Of a DNA stretch of 12,884 nucleotides, positions 9,049-12,884 are shown piece after piece; position 1 is the first letter of the stretch, and every line of letters begins with the position of its first letter. This stretch comes from Amoebophrya sp. AT5.2 (Eukaryota; Sar; Dinophyceae; Syndiniales; Amoebophryaceae): the NCBI GenBank assembly GCA_005223375.1, contig RXOD01005690.1, positions 1 to 12,884 on the forward strand, given 5' to 3'. Both the position numbers and the translations under genes were made by a program. The notes under the pieces were generated by a model. That model saw only the letters and a program-made list of their open reading frames with translations, searched no databases and was not told the origin of the DNA.

Positions 9049-9259
9049 GTAGAGCCAGAGGAAGGCGTAGCTCCTTTAGCAGCAGTTCGTTGTTGTCGAC
9101 GATGGCGAGATGAATAAAAGTTCATGAAGCCCTGCAACAAATTGGCGTGATGGGTAATGCACTCGCGCGGTGTTTCCTAGGCCAGGCGTTCAAATCTGAG
9201 ACCGCGAAAAAAGCGAAATCAAACCATGTAGGTGTCACGCATGCAATATTCTTAAACAG
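8985..9259 (+). other. Possible intron joining the two large coding frames (alternative: intergenic)
   Basis: GC content falls to about 47% by hand count, against visibly higher values in the coding on both sides. Codons of the first frame turn AT-ending after about 8986 and run through TAG-rich simple sequence to the stop at 9046-9048. Convincing codon use in the second frame resumes near 9260. The donor candidates compatible with the frame are GTATCA at 8985 and GTAGGT at 9045. The acceptor candidate is TTCTTAAACAG, ending at 9259. Either donor with this acceptor leaves the frames in register. Against the intron: the pyrimidine tract is weak, no clear branch point is seen, and an AATAAA motif lies at 9113. 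The alternative is a compact intergenic gap of about 100 nt between two genes. Confidence 0.45.
9113..9118 (+). terminator. AATAAA, candidate polyadenylation signal
   Basis: A canonical AATAAA hexamer lies 65 bases past the TAG stop of the first large frame, in the AT-richer gap. It would fit a 3' end for a separate first gene. However, only about 30 bases then remain before the ATG at 9150, leaving almost no room for a promoter and 5' leader. A chance occurrence inside an intron is equally plausible. Confidence 0.25.
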
Positions 9260-12200
9260 AACCCTCGTAACCGCTGCTCTCGAGACTAAGGCCGACGCGC
9301 TCGACCGCGGAGAAGACGAGGACGATCAGCTGACTCCCAACGACATTGCGGAACGCAGAAGGAACCAGCGGTCCAGCCAGAGCGGCAGCCAGCGCGACGA
9401 GCTCCCACCCCCGGAGTCCTTAGACCAAAACTCGGTGACCACAAAAGGCCGACTAGGCTGGGTGCGCACGCAGGACCGCGTCTCCTTTCCGTTCAAACCG
9501 TTGCTATCGGATATCGCGAAAGTCGCACGGAGCGTGATCCAGCTGCCGGCAAACACGGATAGTAATAGTATGGACGACGTCTTGAAAGTACTGGTCTTGC
9601 TCCGGAACGAGAAGACGTGGACGGGAACGGAGCACGACGACGATGAGGCGGACAGCCGACTGCTGCTGATCCGCGAGCTGCGCGCAATCTTCAGCGAGCG
9701 GCTGGTTTTGACAGTCGACGACGTGGACAGGCTGCGGGTACCGGAAACACGGAATCAAGTGATTTCGATGCTGCAGCGGCTGACCGCCCGCATGCGAAGT
9801 TCGTGCAAGTGTGCAAAGGTGGCCGCGAGCGGTGACCGCGCGGAAGAGGAGAGTCACTCGAAGACGGGCGCGGTGTTCTCGGAAAACGTAGAGGCGTTGG
9901 TCCCGGCTGCAAGCGTGTTCGCAAATCTTCCGAATGAGAATGTGGGCGGCGACGGCGTCGGTCCAGAGGGTGCGGCCGCGCCCGATGCGACGGGCGCCGC
10001 TGCGGATCCGTCGAACAATCCTGGCGAGGCTTCTAACGCAGCCGACAAGAACATCGCGGAAGACCACGCCGCGCAGCAGAGAAGTTTGGACGCCCAGATG
10101 GACGCAGCGATGGACGCAGAAAACGAGTGGAGTGACGCCGAAGGTGACCACGGCGGCCCCTTCAATTGCGCCGCCTTCGCGGACAGCTGGTCGCCGCACA
10201 GGGAGGACGAGAAGTCCATCCTGTCCGAGTTCCTCCGTACGGTGACCCCTGAGCGGATGCTCGCCCGCCTTGAGGCGGTCTTCTGGCGGAAGAAGCGGTC
10301 GCCCTCTTCGCTCGTGCGCGTGGAGCTCGAGGAGCTCTTCGCGCCGCTCCCAGGGGAGGCGCTGCCGCCGCACGTCGCGCCGCTTCTGCTCGCGCCCGGC
10401 AGCGCGGCGCAGCGCGACGCGGTCTCCATCGTGCCGAAAAACGGAGAGAAGTCCGAGGAAGCGGAACTCCGCGGGACCCCGGGGATGTGGGAAGAACGAA
10501 AGCAGCAGCTCGGGGACAAAGCCGCGCAGATGCTCCGGGACGCACAGGAGAGCGGGCGAATGCACTTTGCCGTGCCGTCCGCGTGGAAGAGCTACCGGAC
10601 GCGGCTGCTGCAGCAGGCGTGGTTCCGCGGCATGCTCGACATCGCAGCCGGCGCCGGCGTTGGGAAGGTGTTCTACCTCACCCGGTTCTTCGACAAGGAT
10701 TACTTCAAGATGGTGCTGGAGAAAATCGCAAATGAAGGCATCCCGAACCCCGGCAGCGCAAATGCGGTGAAAGTTAAGGAAGCATCTGCAGCTGCACGAG
10801 AATCTCCTTCAGCTCCTGCCAGCACGACCACCTCCGCACCCTACTACTTCGCGACCGGCCTCGGCGCGTTTGCAGATCGACTCCGCCGCTCGTTCGAGTC
10901 CGTGCACGCATCGGTGCTCGACCACAGCGCCATCACCGCCGCAATGGACGTGTCTGTTCTCCGGGACAAGCAGAAGGTAAAAGCAGCGACGTGGCGACAA
11001 AAGCTGAATCGCCGCGCGGCAAAGGCGGCGTTCCTCGCAGGTGTGATCTTTGATCATCCGGCGTGGTACAGCGACCCGGTGCACTCGTTCCGCGCCCCGA
11101 GTAGCGTGTGGGGCGGGCGCCGCGACCCGACGCAGGACACGAAGGAGAAGTGGCTGCTGTCGATGCTCGACGCGTACGGAAACCACATGGACCGCGCGCG
11201 ACAGACCGAAACGGAGGTATCTTGGTTCGAATACGCCCACAACCGCCACAAGGAGATCGCAGCGAGCAACTTTCTCCAAAACTCGGGTGTAGTCGCGGAG
11301 GCGGTTCACGAGCCGGAGGACGCCGACGCTCGAAAAGCACGCGAGGGCTTGCTAGCAGCGAATAACTGTGGTCCACCGAGGACGGGTCGTAGTACTCGGG
11401 GAGCGCTGCTGCTGGACTCATCTTACGTCGCGACGCGCGACGGCGCGGGGCTAGCGGTGCGCGAGCTGTGGCGCTTCGACCGCGTGCCGGTGCCGGTGGG
11501 GGCGAGCGAGGCTGGAGCCGACGCGGCGCGGTACGGCGTCGACGTCACGCGGCCGCTCCAGCAGGTGCGGAAGGACTACCGCCTCGAAGAATTCGACATC
11601 GCCAGCTGCAATGTGCACCCGAAGAAGGCATTCTCGGCGGTGATTGAGGGAACCGTGCAAGGCAGCAAGAGCCGGGCCGTCGAAACAAAGGACGCGAAAA
11701 CCGGATTGGACATAAAAGGCGCAGAAAAGCAGCGGGAGAAAGTCGTGGACGCAACGACGCTGCAAGCGCCCGCCGCGCTGGTGGTCCGGAGCGGATCGCA
11801 CGTGATGCGCGCGCAGGACGGGGCAATTGGAAGAGTTGTAGAGGTCGTGTCCGCGGAGGACTTCGTCGGGGCCGATGTTGAGGCAATGCAGAAGCGGGAA
11901 AAGTATCTTGGAAAGCTGCTGCAGAATTTCCGCGCGCACGCGCCAGAGCTGTCGCGGGTGCTGGCGTGGAAGGACGAATTCCTCCTGCAGGCAGACTTCC
12001 CAACCATTTTTGAGGTGGAGTTTTCCAGCATCGAGGAAACGCCTTCAGTGCTCCGTGTGAAGAAGCAGACACTCTTTTTGACGCGGCAGGAAATCGTGCC
12101 TTTGGTCGCGCGTGACGACCTCTTGCCGCACGCAGAGGAATTCTCGCCTGACGACCTTCCGTTTGCGCTCGCGGAGGAATTTGCGCTACAGCACGCTTTG

Positions 12201-12653
12201 AAACGAAAGGGGGACAGCGGCAAGAACAGAGGGTCTTCGTTCTGCGATGGGCTGCAGCCCGTGCAGGCGCTACCGCGCAATGCCAAGCTGATCCCGGTTG
12301 CCCAGTCCCATCTCTCGCAGCGGTACCTGATGCGGCTCCACAAACTGAGGCACCCAACGGCGGGTACGGCACTGCAGGAACTGAGGCGGCTCGTGTGCGT
12401 GGCGTTTGCGGGAGCACTGGAACAGGGGATCGACGCGCAGGTAATGCACAAAAGCTTGATAGTGGGCGGAGGGCACAAGGCAAGACCGAGTGGGCAGCCG
12501 ACTGCAATGACAGAGAAGGATGACGCGCTCCTGGACAGATTAAAAGCCATGGACACCGCTCCGGCGATCAAGCAGGACGAGAAGTACTTTGTTTTTCTTT
12601 GCTTTTTTCAATCAGTCAGTGGATTCCCTTCAATTTCAAAAAGCCACCTCTAA
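9150..12653 (+). CDS. Large protein of unknown function (or continuation exon of the giant USP gene)
   Basis: One open frame of about 1,167 codons from the first ATG, at 9150. If the preceding gap is an intron, coding starts at 9260 as an internal exon. The stop at 12651-12653 is probably not used: the frame enters a T-rich, intron-like stretch at 12584. I recognise no domain. Visible features are an acidic, Ser/Gln/Pro-rich disordered segment (about 9300-9430), a helical part (about 9480-9800), and a Gly/Ala/Asn-rich acidic linker (about 9930-10140) with a short 12-base tandem repeat. From about 10150 to 12580 the protein looks folded, with an aromatic-rich block around 11050-11275 containing several Trp, Tyr and His residues. 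An AGAGVGK stretch near 10650 is not a true P-loop. There is no signal peptide or membrane segment. Base composition and codon use match the first frame, consistent with the same gene or genome. A disordered, helical scaffold protein is the most that can be inferred. Confidence 0.7.
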   Translation: MGNALARCFLGQAFKSETAKKAKSNHVGVTHAIFLNRTLVTAALETKADALDRGEDEDDQLTPNDIAERRRNQRSSQSGSQRDELPPPESLDQNSVTTKGRLGWVRTQDRVSFPFKPLLSDIAKVARSVIQLPANTDSNSMDDVLKVLVLLRNEKTWTGTEHDDDEADSRLLLIRELRAIFSERLVLTVDDVDRLRVPETRNQVISMLQRLTARMRSSCKCAKVAASGDRAEEESHSKTGAVFSENVEALVPAASVFANLPNENVGGDGVGPEGAAAPDATGAAADPSNNPGEASNAADKNIAEDHAAQQRSLDAQMDAAMDAENEWSDAEGDHGGPFNCAAFADSWSPHREDEKSILSEFLRTVTPERMLARLEAVFWRKKRSPSSLVRVELEELFAPLPGEALPPHVAPLLLAPGSAAQRDAVSIVPKNGEKSEEAELRGTPGMWEERKQQLGDKAAQMLRDAQESGRMHFAVPSAWKSYRTRLLQQAWFRGMLDIAAGAGVGKVFYLTRFFDKDYFKMVLEKIANEGIPNPGSANAVKVKEASAAARESPSAPASTTTSAPYYFATGLGAFADRLRRSFESVHASVLDHSAITAAMDVSVLRDKQKVKAATWRQKLNRRAAKAAFLAGVIFDHPAWYSDPVHSFRAPSSVWGGRRDPTQDTKEKWLLSMLDAYGNHMDRARQTETEVSWFEYAHNRHKEIAASNFLQNSGVVAEAVHEPEDADARKAREGLLAANNCGPPRTGRSTRGALLLDSSYVATRDGAGLAVRELWRFDRVPVPVGASEAGADAARYGVDVTRPLQQVRKDYRLEEFDIASCNVHPKKAFSAVIEGTVQGSKSRAVETKDAKTGLDIKGAEKQREKVVDATTLQAPAALVVRSGSHVMRAQDGAIGRVVEVVSAEDFVGADVEAMQKREKYLGKLLQNFRAHAPELSRVLAWKDEFLLQADFPTIFEVEFSSIEETPSVLRVKKQTLFLTRQEIVPLVARDDLLPHAEEFSPDDLPFALAEEFALQHALKRKGDSGKNRGSSFCDGLQPVQALPRNAKLIPVAQSHLSQRYLMRLHKLRHPTAGTALQELRRLVCVAFAGALEQGIDAQVMHKSLIVGGGHKARPSGQPTAMTEKDDALLDRLKAMDTAPAIKQDEKYFVFLCFFQSVSGFPSISKSHL
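10086..10121 (+). repeat. Three imperfect 12-base tandem units in coding sequence
   Basis: Three consecutive 12-base units share the core TGGACGC and encode LDAQ, MDAA and MDAE. The array keeps the reading frame and sits in the disordered acidic linker of the second large frame. It looks like local slippage expansion of a low-complexity protein segment. Confidence 0.7.
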
Positions 12654-12678
12654 TAACCCCACGACGAACAAACATCAG
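12584..12678 (+). other. Candidate 95-nt GT-AG spliceosomal intron
   Basis: The donor is AA|GTACTT at 12584 and the acceptor is AACATCAG|G ending at 12678. A branch-point-like CTAATAAC lies about 20-30 bases before the acceptor. GC is 36 of 95 (38%) by hand count, against GC-rich coding on both sides, and there is a T-rich tract just inside the donor. Removing the stretch keeps a Lys codon across the junction and switches from the frame of the second large CDS to the frame of the coding stretch that follows, which the unspliced frame cannot reach because of the TAA at 12651. A shorter alternative acceptor at 12615 would also restore the frame but gives an intron of only 32 nt. A sequencing indel in the T-runs is a further alternative. 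Confidence 0.7.
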
Positions 12679-12884
12679 GTTCCAAGCTTCCGCCACCCAC
12701 GTCACTCTGAAATCCCTGCGCCGTGCCCAGTCGCAGGACCTCTTTTCTCGGCTGCACGAGGTCGCCGCGCTAACGCCCCTCCGCTTCAAATGGAGCATGC
12801 AGTACACGTATTCGTCTTTCTTCGAGGACGCCGAAGACCGCCTCGAGAAGATCGAGAAGGAGCAAATCGAGCCGGCCATCGTGA
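12679..12884 (+). CDS. Downstream exon of the same gene (3' partial)
   Basis: From 12680 to the window end, 68 codons are open in the third frame, with the GC-rich third positions typical of this locus. The peptide runs from FQASATHV through an aromatic segment (near FKWSMQYTYSSFF) into a charged helix (near EDRLEKIEKEQIEP) and continues past the window. It has no start codon at its beginning. It joins in frame to the preceding CDS if the 95-nt intron is removed. Charge pattern and helical tendency resemble the upstream protein. I recognise no domain. Confidence 0.7.

Noticed and set aside
9504..10565. Antisense open frame of 353 codons opposite the second large CDS
   Set aside because: Same compositional effect; its Arg/His/Val-rich product looks like a shadow translation and has no domain or independent signals.
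10640..10675. AGAGVGK stretch as a Walker A nucleotide-binding loop
   Set aside because: The spacing does not give GxxxxGK followed by Ser or Thr (Val follows the Lys), and no Walker B partner is evident.
11545..12571. Two overlapping antisense open frames of 320 and 331 codons
   Set aside because: They overlap each other in different frames and lie opposite good coding sequence. Their Ser/Arg/Ala/Pro-rich composition is typical of antisense translation of GC-rich genes.
1..12884. RNA-virus polyprotein, giant-virus or transposon origin of the long frames
   Set aside because: No polymerase, helicase, capsid, integrase, transposase or terminal repeat is visible, and a good spliceosomal intron candidate argues for a nuclear gene. 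A viral origin of the host contig is not formally excluded.

Overview
The window most likely comes from the nuclear genome of a microbial eukaryote. The DNA is GC-rich and densely coding. It carries very long open frames with a strong preference for G or C at third codon positions, a eukaryotic-type ubiquitin-specific protease (USP, peptidase C19) domain, and at least one good GT-AG intron candidate with a branch-point-like motif. I see no bacterial gene organisation, ribosome binding sites, tRNA, rRNA, CRISPR array or insertion sequence. The lineage cannot be fixed from this window. A protist or alga with long exons fits best. A large, GC-rich, intron-bearing DNA virus cannot be excluded, but I see no viral hallmark gene.

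Layout, all on the + strand. (1) Bases 1-9048 are one uninterrupted frame of over 3,000 codons, already open at base 1. The protein is long, mostly helical and charged, with no recognisable domain except a complete but divergent USP catalytic domain at about 5989-7372. Coiled-coil-like segments lie before and after it. (2) Bases 8985-9259 are less GC-rich (about 47% by hand count), with coding-like codon use fading out on one side and returning on the other. They could be an intron joining the two large frames, or a very compact intergenic region holding an AATAAA motif at 9113. (3) Bases 9150-12653 form a second frame of about 1,167 codons with disordered acidic and Ala-rich segments and no domain I recognise. 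(4) The end of that frame reads into a T-rich, 38% GC stretch, 12584-12678, that looks like a 95-nt intron. Removing it places the second frame in register with a further open coding stretch, 12679-12884, which runs off the window.

If both introns are real, nearly the whole window is part of one gene of more than 4,100 codons, incomplete at both ends, encoding a giant protein with a USP-type deubiquitinase core inside helical scaffold-like regions. If only the downstream intron is real, there are two tandem same-strand genes, a giant deubiquitinase-like protein and a large protein of unknown function, with very little space between them. The only function that can be read from the sequence is probable ubiquitin (or ubiquitin-like) removal; everything outside the USP domain is uncharacterised.
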